From: Chryseobacterium sp.
GTDB taxonomy: Bacteria > Bacteroidota > Bacteroidia > Flavobacteriales > Weeksellaceae
Assembly (NCBI GenBank): GCA_030146295.1
Contig: JASLCD010000318.1
Span: 1 to 15,625 of the forward strand
Length of the DNA: 15,625 bases
Reading direction: 5' to 3'
Below the pieces are notes generated by a model. That model saw only the letters and a list, made by a program, of their open reading frames with translations, was not told where the DNA came from and did not search any database. A program made the position numbers and the translations under genes. Position 1 is the stretch's first letter, and each line of letters starts with the position of its first letter. Positions 8,250 through 15,451 of this stretch are shown one piece after another.

Positions 8250-9413
8250 TCATGAAGTCAGGTGGCCATTAAAAAAATCAAGCATGGTTGCCAATGACTT
8301 TTCAGAATGCATCCGTTCTCCATTTTCAAGGGATTCCTGTGTGGCAATAGCGGCTCTTTTCCGCATATGATGCTCATATTCGGAAATAGCTTCCTGTAAT
8401 GTGCTGTAGCTGTTATCCGTTAAATATTCACTCAGATCAAGGGCATCCAGCATGGCCATGTTAGCACCCTCTCCTGCAAATGGTGGCATTACGTGGGCTG
8501 CATCCCCTATCATGGTTAGGTTGGGTTGTGCTTCCCAGGTCTGATCTGAAGGCATAGAGTAGATCAGTCGTGGAATAAAGGGTGTTATAGCATTTTCAAA
8601 CAACTCATTCCAGATAGGGCTCCATTCAGAATATTCTTTTTTAAACCATTGGAGTATCTGCGCAGGATCAGAAAAATCCAGACCGCTTGCAGCAGGCCAG
8701 TTTTCATCAGCTTTAAAGCTTACGTAAAATCCAAGGTCTCCGTTTCCTTTCTGACCCAGCAGAATATTTTTATTATTTCCGAATGCCATTATTTTTCCTC
8801 CTTTAATCATAGCATCGATCTGAGGAGCAGCTTCTTTTGAAACGTTTCCTTCCAACATGATAATTCCGGAGTAAATAGGTTGAAGATCGGTAAGATAAGG
8901 GCGTATTTTAGAATTGGCTCCATCACTGGCAATAACAAGATCTGCATATGCTGAATTTCCGTTTTTAAAATGCAAAAGCCATCCTTCATTCTGGCGTTCC
9001 ATCATAAGAAAATGACTGTCCCAGATTACGGTTTCAGGATATAACGACTCTAACAGCATGTTTCTTAAAGGTCCGCGGTCTATTTCAGGACGGAAATGTT
9101 CCTCGCCAAAATCTTCTTCAGGTTTCGTCTCATGGTCGTTGAAAAAGATGTCTGCCTGTTCATTGAGAATCAGCGTTCTGTCTGCTCCGGGACGAAAAGC
9201 TTTTTTAAATTCCTCCAGCAGACCTGCTTTGCGTATGGCTGCCAGCCCCGAATCTTCATGCATATCAAGAGGAGAACCCTGTACCCGTGCATTTTTATTA
9301 AGATCTCTTTCGTACACTTTTACATCTGCACCTTTCAACTGTAAAAGTCTTGCCAGTGTAAGTCCTGCAGGACCTCCGCCAACGATTGCTATTGATTTGT
9401 TTTCTATCAGCAT
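8250..9413 (-). CDS. TetX-like FAD-dependent monooxygenase
   Basis: This 387-residue protein is a class A flavoprotein monooxygenase, which uses NAD(P)H and O2 to hydroxylate an organic substrate. FAD-binding motifs are GGGPAG (12-17), Glu35 in VYERD, EIDRGPLR in the middle and GDAAHVMPPFAGEGAN (Asp304). Length, the LDMH and EIDR segments, VIWD and the MPPFAGxG loop resemble the Tet(X) tetracycline-inactivating family. However, the segments that align by eye with Tet(X) drug-contact residues differ. The site of Gln192 carries Glu, and LHFG (His234, Gly236) reads LGFY here. The true substrate is therefore open, and tetracycline resistance should not be assumed. The start ATG at 9413 lies 27 bases after an AraC regulator on the same strand, suggesting one operon. 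No signal peptide is visible, so it is cytoplasmic. Confidence 0.88.
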   Translation of the reverse strand: MLIENKSIAIVGGGPAGLTLARLLQLKGADVKVYERDLNKNARVQGSPLDMHEDSGLAAIRKAGLLEEFKKAFRPGADRTLILNEQADIFFNDHETKPEEDFGEEHFRPEIDRGPLRNMLLESLYPETVIWDSHFLMMERQNEGWLLHFKNGNSAYADLVIASDGANSKIRPYLTDLQPIYSGIIMLEGNVSKEAAPQIDAMIKGGKIMAFGNNKNILLGQKGNGDLGFYVSFKADENWPAASGLDFSDPAQILQWFKKEYSEWSPIWNELFENAITPFIPRLIYSMPSDQTWEAQPNLTMIGDAAHVMPPFAGEGANMAMLDALDLSEYLTDNSYSTLQEAISEYEHHMRKRAAIATQESLENGERMHSEKSLATMLDFFNGHLTS

Positions 9414-9440
9414 TTTTAATTTAAATTTTACAATGCAAAT

Positions 9441-10196
9441 TTATTTTCCTTTCAACACGGATAATAGTACAAATCGGTCGTTTTTATTTTTGGATAATTC
9501 TTTGGGAGCAACTCCCGAAAATTTCTTCACTTCTTTGATAAAATGATTCTGATCGGTATAGTTAAGTTCGGGAAAGAGTCTTCCCTGTGCAATGTGCTCC
9601 AAGGATGCCCTGAAACGTAAAATAGTAGAGTAGGCTTTTAATGATAAGCCAAGCTGTCTGGAAAAATAGCGGTTGATCTGTCTGCTGCTCCAGCCTGTTT
9701 TTTCAGAAAGTTCCTGTACGCTCATTTCTCCTTTTGAGGTATAAACCAATTCAAAAAGTTTCTGTTTTCTTTCATCTACTTTTTGAGGAAGCAGTTCTTT
9801 TATTTTTTGAGTTGCTTTTGTACAGCAGTGACTAAAATTCTTTATATCGTCAGCTTTAAAATCCCAGAAATCAGGAGAAAGTTCTTTTCCGATATTCAAT
9901 AAATCTGCGATGGAGGTATTTAAAATATATTCAACAGCAAGTGGTTTGAAACTGATGATAAATGCAGTTGTATGAGGAGCGATGTACCTTTGTTCAGGAT
10001 AAGTTTCCAGCCCGAGAAGGGTAATATGAAAAGGTTCCGAAGAAGACTGTGAGAAAAATAAATCAATTCTTCCGTCAGGAATGATCACCACTTCTTTAGC
10101 TTCGTCCGAAAGATTCTGAAACGTTCCCAGATTTTCAACAAAATCAGCGATTTCTTTGTCAGGTTCAATGAAGTTATAATAGAAATCATTATCCAT
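9441..10196 (-). CDS. AraC family transcriptional regulator
   Basis: I chose ATG 10196, giving 251 residues. An in-frame TTG at 10259 would add 21 hydrophobic residues and would coincide with the likely promoter, so it is improbable. The N-terminal part (VIIPDGRIDLFFS, then HTTAFIISFKPLAVEYIL) resembles the sensor half of many Bacteroidota AraC proteins. The C-terminal quarter has both AraC helix-turn-helices: MSVQELSEKTGWSSRQINRYF, and YTDQNHFIKEVKKFSGVAP with the usual F-K-x-x-x-G-x-x-P pattern. It lies 27 bases upstream of the TetX-like monooxygenase on the same strand and probably controls it and itself. The 10257-10326 region upstream has a TAACTTTG -7 box, no good -33 box and repeated motifs, consistent with activator-dependent expression. 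The effector is unknown. Confidence 0.9.
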   Translation of the reverse strand: MDNDFYYNFIEPDKEIADFVENLGTFQNLSDEAKEVVIIPDGRIDLFFSQSSSEPFHITLLGLETYPEQRYIAPHTTAFIISFKPLAVEYILNTSIADLLNIGKELSPDFWDFKADDIKNFSHCCTKATQKIKELLPQKVDERKQKLFELVYTSKGEMSVQELSEKTGWSSRQINRYFSRQLGLSLKAYSTILRFRASLEHIAQGRLFPELNYTDQNHFIKEVKKFSGVAPKELSKNKNDRFVLLSVLKGK

Positions 10197-10256
10197 AATT
10201 ATTGCTTGCGGAAAGTTACTTTTAAAGAAGAAAATTACAAAATTTGTGATAGACTG

Positions 10257-10264
10257 CAAAGTTA
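10257..10264 (-). promoter_or_regulatory. Candidate -7 element for the araC-like gene
   Basis: Read on the minus strand this is TAACTTTG, an exact match to TAnnTTTG. It would start transcription near 10250, about 55 bases before the ATG. No TTG is found 17-23 bases upstream, so the promoter may need an activator. Confidence 0.5.
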
Positions 10265-10326
10265 CGGATGCATTCAGGTTACGGTTTTCCGTAAGTGGTG
10301 TCTGTTTTCCGAAATTAAATTTTCCG
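10261..10326. repeat. Cluster of short repeats upstream of the araC-like gene
   Basis: TTTTCCG occurs at 10285-10291, 10305-10311 and 10320-10326. The first two start exactly 20 bp apart (about two helical turns). GTTACGG occurs at 10261-10267 and 10278-10284. The second copy forms the inverted repeat TTACGG-N4-CCGTAA (10279-10294). The first copy overlaps the candidate -7 box. This is a plausible binding region for the AraC protein. Confidence 0.5.
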
Positions 10327-10476
10327 TGAAAAAATAGAGTAAAAACGCGTAATTATCCCATTTAAAGTCTCTCTGTTTAAATTATATAAAGCTTTAGGAG
10401 AAAATTCTGAATAACTAAATTTCCAGTAATTATCACTATTTTCGAAGGTCCTAAATAGGTTTATTACTATATTTAA

Positions 10477-11058
10477 ATGAGTAAATCATCACTTAATACT
10501 TACTTTCATTCACTATTCAGCATCAAAGCGGAAGTGGTTGAAAAGATCACAGAAAAATTTATCCATTTTGAATTAAAAGGGAATACTGTTTTGCTGGATA
10601 AAAATGCAATCAGTACCAAAACTTACTTTCTGGAAAAAGGCTATGTACGTTCATATATATTGAATGAAGATAATGAGGAGATTACAACCAATATCTATAC
10701 TGCTCCGTGTTTTGTGAATGATTTTCTGTCTTTTTTCAGAAAACAGCCCACCAAAGAAATATACCAGACAGTGACTGATTGTGTTTTCTGGGAGACAGGA
10801 TTGGAAAACGTGCAGGATAATTTCCATAATATTCCTGAATTCAGAGAGTTCAGCAGACTTCTTTTTGTCCTGAATTACTATACTATTCATGACAGGCTGA
10901 TTGAAATGGCAAGTCAGAAAGCTTCTACAAGATACTTCAACCTGATGAAGAAAGACCCTGACATTTTTCAGCATGTTCCTTTGAAGATAATTGCTTCTTA
11001 TCTGGGAATTAAAGACAGCTCACTGAGCAGGATCAGAAGGGATATTCATAAAATATAA
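10477..11058 (+). CDS. Crp/Fnr family transcriptional regulator
   Basis: This 193-residue protein has the layout of the small Crp/Fnr-like regulators common in Bacteroidota. Residues about 20-120 form the cyclic-nucleotide-binding-type beta barrel (KGNTVLLDKNAISTKTYFLEKGYVRSY fits its first half), followed by a long dimerisation helix. A short winged HTH covers about 150-190 (PLKIIASYLGIKDSSLSRIRR, matching the usual IASYLGI...SLSRIRR recognition helix). No Fnr-type cysteine cluster is seen, and the residues that bind cAMP in Crp are not evident, so the signal is unknown. The ATG at 10477 is the natural start. It lies 63 bases upstream of a ketopantoate-reductase-like gene on the same strand, which it may control. 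The leader has only a weak promoter candidate (TAGGTTTA near 10456). Confidence 0.9.
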   Translation: MSKSSLNTYFHSLFSIKAEVVEKITEKFIHFELKGNTVLLDKNAISTKTYFLEKGYVRSYILNEDNEEITTNIYTAPCFVNDFLSFFRKQPTKEIYQTVTDCVFWETGLENVQDNFHNIPEFREFSRLLFVLNYYTIHDRLIEMASQKASTRYFNLMKKDPDIFQHVPLKIIASYLGIKDSSLSRIRRDIHKI

Positions 11059-11121
11059 TTTCTTTTCATTTGTCAAGTGATATTTCGGAGATCATCACTG
11101 ATCTTTGCTAAAAATAATTTC

Positions 11122-12057
11122 ATGAACAAAAAACATATTGTCGTTATCGGATTGGGTGGAGTAGGTGGTTACTTTGGTTTTAAAATTAATCAGGCCAATG
11201 AAGCTTCCGGAAAATGTACTGTTTCTTTTGTTGCCCGCGGAGAAACCTATCAAAAAGTAAAAGAAAACGGATTGATCCTGCTATCTCCCGAACATTCCAA
11301 TACCCAAACACATCCTAACGCTGTTGAGGAGAATATCAATGAGATTCAGAATCCTGATCTGGTGCTGATTTGTGTAAAAGAATATGATCTTGAAAAGGTG
11401 TGTAAGCAGCTGCTGCCCGTGATTAATAAAGATACCATATTGCTTCCGATGATGAACGGAGCAGATATCTATGACAGAATAAGGAAAATAATTCCTGACC
11501 ATACCATTCTTCCAACCTGCATCTATGTAGCTTCTCATATTAAAGAAAGAGGAACGGTAGAGCATAAAGGAAAAACCGGAAAAATGATTGTGGGAAGAGA
11601 TCCTGAGCATTTTTCTACATCGGTAGAATGGATTACTGATCTTTTAAGTGAAAGTAAAATTGACTTTGATTTTAAAGATAATTCATTATCAGATATCTGG
11701 ACGAAATTTATTTTCATTGCCAGTTTCGGATTGGTAACAGCAAAGCATAATTCATCTATCGGAACCGTTTGTACGGATGAGCATCAGAAGAAAGAAGCAA
11801 CTGAAATTATGAAAGAAATCAGGCTGATCGCAGATAAAAAAGGAATCTTTCTTCAGGAAGATATCATCGATAAAACATTTGAAAAAGCTTCTACATTTCC
11901 TTTTGAAACTCCAACTTCCCTACAGCTTGATATTAATTCGGGAAAGAAGGAAAACGAACTGGAGCTATTTGCCGGTGCCGTGCTGAAATATGGTGCTGAA
12001 GTAGGTACGGAAACTCCTTTTACTGAAAGAATATATGCTGAGATGAAAGCAAAATAA
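11122..12057 (+). CDS. Ketopantoate reductase family protein (PanE/ApbA-like)
   Basis: The protein has 311 residues from ATG 11122. An in-frame GTG at 11077 would add 15 residues ahead of the Rossmann strand and is unlikely. The N-terminal NADPH-binding motif is VVIGLGGVGG (Gly10, Gly12, Gly15). Family catalytic positions are present: Asn112 in MMNGAD, Lys195 in DIWTKF, and Glu279 in the segment after TSLQLDINSG, which aligns with the E. coli PanE glutamate region. It may reduce 2-dehydropantoate to pantoate for coenzyme A synthesis. Bacteroidota often carry extra members of this family with other 2-oxo acid substrates, and no pan neighbours are here, so the exact substrate is uncertain. It follows a Crp-like regulator and ends at a hairpin terminator. 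Confidence 0.88.
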   Translation: MNKKHIVVIGLGGVGGYFGFKINQANEASGKCTVSFVARGETYQKVKENGLILLSPEHSNTQTHPNAVEENINEIQNPDLVLICVKEYDLEKVCKQLLPVINKDTILLPMMNGADIYDRIRKIIPDHTILPTCIYVASHIKERGTVEHKGKTGKMIVGRDPEHFSTSVEWITDLLSESKIDFDFKDNSLSDIWTKFIFIASFGLVTAKHNSSIGTVCTDEHQKKEATEIMKEIRLIADKKGIFLQEDIIDKTFEKASTFPFETPTSLQLDINSGKKENELELFAGAVLKYGAEVGTETPFTERIYAEMKAK

Positions 12058-12081
12058 GGTTTCGGAGAAGAAAAAGATATA

Positions 12082-12105
12082 AAAGGCGGATTAAAACCCG
12101 CCTTT
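12082..12105. terminator. Terminator between convergent genes
   Basis: AAAGGCGG (12082-12089) pairs with CCGCCTTT (12098-12105) in a perfect 8-bp GC-rich stem with an 8-base loop, flanked by A and T tracts. It lies 25 bases after the reductase stop and 59 bases beyond the stop of the minus-strand hydrolase, so it may serve both. Confidence 0.85.
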
Positions 12106-12163
12106 CTTGAAATTAAATATAAAATATTGAAATTTTTAGGAATTTCTGAGTTTAATCATACGA

Positions 12164-13048
12164 TCAGAATTCCCGGTCGCGGTCTGTAATAATTCTGAAT
12201 TTTGTGTTAAAGAAAGTATCTGCTTCAGCATTAAATTGATCAGTGTATACCACTAAAGTACTGTGCCCTGAGTTGGGTAATATCCATAAATTGGCTTTAG
12301 GAATGTTACGGAAAATTTCCAGAGTATGTTCAGGTTTGATGACATCGTAATCTCCTCCGATAACAAGGACGGGAGCTTTAATACTGTGGAGTGCCTTGGG
12401 ATCTATATTCGGCTGCTCGCTTAATAATCTTTTATATTTTAGAACAGTATAATCCAGATCTGTTTTATCTTTCTTCTGGGCAAACAGCTCTTTAAATTTT
12501 AAGTAATTATTGCTTACTCTTTTGAATACATCAGCTTGTACCGCGGTGGAATCCGGTCTTAAGTTCGCTCCTGTAATGATAAGTTTTTTTACTTTTTCAG
12601 GGTGCCTCATGCTCAGCAAAAGCCCGTTGATGGCTCCATCGCTCCAGCCTATAACAAATGCTGAATCAATTTTCATTTTCTGAAGAAGCTCAGCGTAATC
12701 ATCCGACATCATTTCATAGGTAAGCGTATTTCCTTTATCAGCAGACTTCCCATGTGCTCTGCTGTCTGCGACAATCACCTTATATTTTTTTGAAAAATAA
12801 GGAATCTGTTTGGAAAAATCTACAATGGAGCCTCCGTTTCCATGGATAAGAAGCAAAGGCTGTCCCTGGCCATATGTCTCACAATACATTTTGATTCCAT
12901 TGACATCATAATATTTACCAGCTTTTGAATTATTTCCATATGAGGAACTCTCTAAAAGCTGGTTGTATTCCTTTTTGATCTTTGGAACATCCGTCTGAGC
13001 GGATAATAAAGCCGGCAGCAAGGCAAGAAAAAATAATATCGGTTTCAT
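12164..13048 (-). CDS. Exported alpha/beta hydrolase
   Basis: The protein has 294 residues from ATG 13048. The open frame continues to 13207, but that part overlaps the ferredoxin gene and lacks hydrolase features, while the chosen ATG begins a signal peptide (MKPILFFLALLPALLSAQ) with the A-Q junction common in Bacteroidota. Catalytic residues are visible: oxyanion segment HGNGG (69-73), nucleophile Ser136 in GWSDG, acid Asp235 in GGDYD and His262 in NSGHS. The nucleophile motif and cap region resemble small esterase/carboxylesterase-type hydrolases of the periplasm. The substrate is unknown. It lies downstream of the ferredoxin on the same strand but has a candidate -7 box of its own, so it may be independent of the redox cluster. 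Confidence 0.9.
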   Translation of the reverse strand: MKPILFFLALLPALLSAQTDVPKIKKEYNQLLESSSYGNNSKAGKYYDVNGIKMYCETYGQGQPLLLIHGNGGSIVDFSKQIPYFSKKYKVIVADSRAHGKSADKGNTLTYEMMSDDYAELLQKMKIDSAFVIGWSDGAINGLLLSMRHPEKVKKLIITGANLRPDSTAVQADVFKRVSNNYLKFKELFAQKKDKTDLDYTVLKYKRLLSEQPNIDPKALHSIKAPVLVIGGDYDVIKPEHTLEIFRNIPKANLWILPNSGHSTLVVYTDQFNAEADTFFNTKFRIITDRDREF

Positions 13049-13119
13049 AATAATAGAGGTGTTATTTAAATGACTGATATTGCGTTTCTCAATAAGTAGA
13101 AACCGCTGGCTTCTTGTTA

Positions 13120-13127
13120 CAAAAATA
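13120..13127 (-). promoter_or_regulatory. Candidate -7 element for the hydrolase gene
   Basis: Read on the minus strand this is TATTTTTG, an exact TAnnTTTG match lying just after the ferredoxin stop and about 72 bases before the hydrolase ATG. No clear TTG is found 17-23 bases upstream, so support is partial. Confidence 0.35.
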
Positions 13128-13139
13128 TTGGTACAACCT

Positions 13140-13490
13140 TCAGGCACTGTGCATGAATTTCTGCCGCTCCAATAATACTTCTTCAGTTTCACGGTGATCA
13201 GGATCATCCACGCAGCAGTCTACAGGACATACCGCTTTGCATTGTGGCTCTTCATGAAAGCCCTTGCATTCTGTACATTTTCCGGATACAATATAATAAA
13301 CCTCATCCGAAACAGCTGGATGATAAGCTTCTGCATCATCCTCTGTACCATCCGGAAACTGTATATGGCCTGAAAGTTTTGTCTTATCTTTCCAGCGCCA
13401 GTCGATGGCACCTTCGTAAATGGCTGAGTTGGGACATTCAGGTTCGCAGGCCCCACAGTTGATACAGGCATCCGTTATTTTTATAGCCAT
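13140..13490 (-). CDS. 2[4Fe-4S] ferredoxin, Alvin/YfhL type
   Basis: This 116-residue electron carrier has two cluster motifs. The first is C9-x2-C12-x2-C15-x3-C19-P. The second is C72-x2-C75-x8-C84-x3-C88-P. The 8-residue insertion between the second and third cysteines of motif 2 is the mark of the Allochromatium-vinosum-like (Alvin, YfhL) ferredoxins. About 52 residues, including an acidic and aromatic stretch, separate the two motifs, far more than in the minimal fold. Two more cysteines (C92, C93) and a C-terminal extension follow. No signal is seen, so it is cytoplasmic. It sits 194 bases downstream of the flavin reductase gene on the same strand, behind a hairpin terminator. Alvin-type ferredoxins have very low potentials; the partner here is unknown. 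Confidence 0.93.
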   Translation of the reverse strand: MAIKITDACINCGACEPECPNSAIYEGAIDWRWKDKTKLSGHIQFPDGTEDDAEAYHPAVSDEVYYIVSGKCTECKGFHEEPQCKAVCPVDCCVDDPDHRETEEVLLERQKFMHSA

Positions 13491-13513
13491 ATTGTGTATG
13501 TTTAGAGGGTTTT

Positions 13514-13554
13514 AAAAAGGGATTTCGTCAACGTTGAACGGTTCGGAAATCCCT
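13514..13554 (-). terminator. Terminator or attenuator between flavin reductase and ferredoxin genes
   Basis: AGGGATTTC (13518-13526) and GAAATCCCT (13546-13554) form a perfect 9-bp stem, followed on the minus strand by TTTTT. The 19-base loop holds a 10-bp palindrome, TCAACGTTGA (13528-13537). The hairpin lies only 23 bases before the ferredoxin ATG, so it ends or attenuates transcription coming from the sodA side. Confidence 0.7.
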
Positions 13555-13684
13555 GATAAACTTAATTACAGCAGTTCAACACTGTTCTTTGAACATAAGC
13601 AGCATAAAGTGTGCTAATTTTTGTTTTTAAATCATTAATTTTCAATTATTTCAGCCTTAAACCTGACAAGCCTTAGCTGTAAGG

Positions 13685-14269
13685 TTAATCTACTGGCCGT
13701 ATCAAATCTGAAAAATTCAGGTTTTCTATTTTTTTAGAGGTTGCGATGCTGATAAGCTTATCAAACTTACCGGAATAGAAGTCTGAAATTTCAGTTGAAT
13801 TTTCCGGATTAAATAATGATGATCTTACAATAGGAACACTGAACGGTAATGGCCATGCTCTTAATGACTTGGCAATAGAATCCATAGTATTGATTCCCTG
13901 CATAGCCTGAAGACCATCTGCCCAGCATACCAGCCCGACAGTTTTATCCGTGAGGTAAGGCTCGTATCTGTTGGCAGTCACTTCAAGCCAGTCCAGACAG
14001 TTTTTCATCACTCCCGGAATACTTCCATGGTAGAGCGGTGCCAGCCAGATATGCAGCTCAGCATCGGTGAACATCTGGGTCATGCGTTCCACTGCCAGAG
14101 GTGTTTTAGTAAGAGTGACATCAAATAGTGGAATGCCGGAATCAGCAAGGGTAAAAATATCAGTCTGAATTCCCAGCATTTTCAGGCGTTCTGAAAAATA
14201 ATTGGAAATCAGTCCGGAGGTAGATTGTGTTCTTCTTTCCAGAGATCCGTTGAATAGGATTGCTTTCAT
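13685..14269 (-). CDS. NAD(P)H-dependent FMN reductase-like flavoprotein
   Basis: This 194-residue protein has the flavodoxin-like fold of the NADPH-dependent FMN reductase family. The N-terminal phosphate loop FNGSLERRTQSTSG (about 5-18) binds the FMN phosphate. The segment PLYHGSIPGVMKNCLDWL matches the family motif P-x-Y-x3-xPGxxKNxLDW next to the flavin ring, and VGLVCWADG is the later strand and loop. Such enzymes reduce flavins, quinones, azo compounds or chromate using NAD(P)H; the substrate is not evident. It lies 4 bases downstream of the DUF2480-like gene and is the third gene of the sodA cluster. Reduced flavin could drive iron reduction or repair, but that is inference. A terminator follows. 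Confidence 0.88.
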   Translation of the reverse strand: MKAILFNGSLERRTQSTSGLISNYFSERLKMLGIQTDIFTLADSGIPLFDVTLTKTPLAVERMTQMFTDAELHIWLAPLYHGSIPGVMKNCLDWLEVTANRYEPYLTDKTVGLVCWADGLQAMQGINTMDSIAKSLRAWPLPFSVPIVRSSLFNPENSTEISDFYSGKFDKLISIATSKKIENLNFSDLIRPVD

Positions 14270-14273
14270 TTTG

Positions 14274-14774
14274 TTATTGTTTAAAAATTACTTTGGGTAA
14301 TCCTATCTCACCATACATCAGTGTTTTTACCAATGGCTTCAGAAGCCCTGCAGCTAATAGATAGAGTGCAGGATCATGATTTGTACTGGCCCGGACAACT
14401 ACTTTCTGATTTCTATACTGTTTCAGATTGGCATAGATGAGACGGCGTTTCCAGAGATCGAGCAGAATGTTTTCTGCATTGTTCAGATCGGCATAAGAAG
14501 CATAGGGGGATAGTTTTTCCATAATCAGCATATAGGCCCAGGGCGGGATGATAGCATCTGTAGAACAGATGATGCCTACTGCCTTTTCGGTATATACAGA
14601 AAAATCTACCGAAGCAATTGATTCTTTAAACTCTTTTTCCTTGACAATCATTCCCATGAAGAGGTGATCTTTGATATCCAGTTCCACAATTTCCGTTGTC
14701 GGTTTGTAATCTGAAAGATCAAGGGCAATAATACCTGAAGCTTTTGCTTTATTGATAAATGTTTCCTGATTCAT
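14274..14774 (-). CDS. DUF2480-like protein
   Basis: This 166-residue cytoplasmic protein has no signal peptide or membrane helix. From memory it matches the Bacteroidota-specific DUF2480 family in length and in segments such as ALDLSDY, TDAIIPPWAYMLIM and LYLLAAGLLKPLVKTLMYGEIG. The biochemical function of this family is not known to me. My recollection that it often lies near Suf Fe-S assembly genes in flavobacteria is consistent with the redox setting here but is unchecked. It begins 19 bases after sodA and ends 4 bases before the flavin reductase, so the three genes should share a transcript. The strongly conserved middle (PPWAY and the LL...KRLIYANL stretch) probably holds the functional site. 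Confidence 0.75.
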   Translation of the reverse strand: MNQETFINKAKASGIIALDLSDYKPTTEIVELDIKDHLFMGMIVKEKEFKESIASVDFSVYTEKAVGIICSTDAIIPPWAYMLIMEKLSPYASYADLNNAENILLDLWKRRLIYANLKQYRNQKVVVRASTNHDPALYLLAAGLLKPLVKTLMYGEIGLPKVIFKQ

Positions 14775-14793
14775 AGCTGGTTGACAATTTGTG

Positions 14794-15423
14794 TTAGGAT
14801 CTTACTTTTGATAAAGCCTCTTCATATTTTCTTTCCACAGAAGACCAATCCAGAACAGACCAGAAAGAGTCCAGATAATCTGCCCTTTTATTCTGATAGT
14901 TCAGATAATAAGCATGTTCCCACACATCTATTCCAAGAATCGGGAAACCTCTGTTCATCGAAAGAACATCCATCATCGGATTATCCTGATTAGGGGTGGA
15001 GCTGATAGCAAGAGTTCCGTTGAATTTTACAAAAAGCCATACCCATCCGGACCCGAATTGTGACAACCCGGTTTTTTTCATTTCTGCTTTAAGGTTCTCT
15101 AGGCTTCCAAAAGTTGCAATGACCGCATCACTAAGTGTACCTTCAGGGGTAAGCTTGGGCTGAGGAGAAAGAATTTCCCAGAATAAGGAGTGATTGTAAT
15201 GTCCGCCGCCATTATTTCTTACAGCAGGGCTGTACTCACTTATCCTTTGCAGCAGAGAATCAAGGTCCGGATTGGTTTCATTGGTTTGTGCCAGCGCTGC
15301 ATTCAGGTTATCAACATAGGCCTGATGATGGCGCTGATGGTGAATCGTCATTGTGTCTTTATCTATAAAAGGTTCCAAAGCATCATAAGCATATGGTATC
15401 TGAGGTAATGTAAATGGGTTCAT
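14794..15423 (-). CDS. sodA: Superoxide dismutase, Mn/Fe family (Mn-like)
   Basis: This 209-residue protein has the standard Fe/Mn superoxide dismutase layout and converts superoxide to O2 and H2O2. Metal ligands are visible: His28 in MTIHHQRHH, His78 in GHYNHSLFW, Asp166 and His170 in DVWEHAYY. Gly74 and Gln146 (TPNQDNP) take the outer-sphere positions typical of the manganese enzyme, so it is probably Mn-dependent or cambialistic rather than strictly iron. No signal peptide is present, so it is cytoplasmic. It is the first gene of a cluster with the DUF2480-like and flavin reductase genes. A near-perfect Bacteroidota promoter lies about 30 bases upstream, overlapped by an inverted repeat that suggests repression or redox control. 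Confidence 0.96.
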   Translation of the reverse strand: MNPFTLPQIPYAYDALEPFIDKDTMTIHHQRHHQAYVDNLNAALAQTNETNPDLDSLLQRISEYSPAVRNNGGGHYNHSLFWEILSPQPKLTPEGTLSDAVIATFGSLENLKAEMKKTGLSQFGSGWVWLFVKFNGTLAISSTPNQDNPMMDVLSMNRGFPILGIDVWEHAYYLNYQNKRADYLDSFWSVLDWSSVERKYEEALSKVRS

Positions 15424-15451
15424 CGTATTTATTTTTTTGATTATTGTCCTA

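Noticed and set aside
8250..9413. Calling the monooxygenase a tetracycline-resistance gene tet(X)
   Set aside because: Overall motifs fit, but the aligned drug-contact positions differ and many flavobacterial homologues have other or unknown substrates.
9058..9546. 162-residue plus-strand ORF spanning the monooxygenase and AraC ends
   Set aside because: It is antisense to two clear genes, with low-complexity Ser/Phe-rich translation and no start context.
13049..13207. N-terminal extension of the hydrolase frame
   Set aside because: It overlaps the ferredoxin coding end, has no hydrolase features and would bury the signal peptide that starts at 13048.
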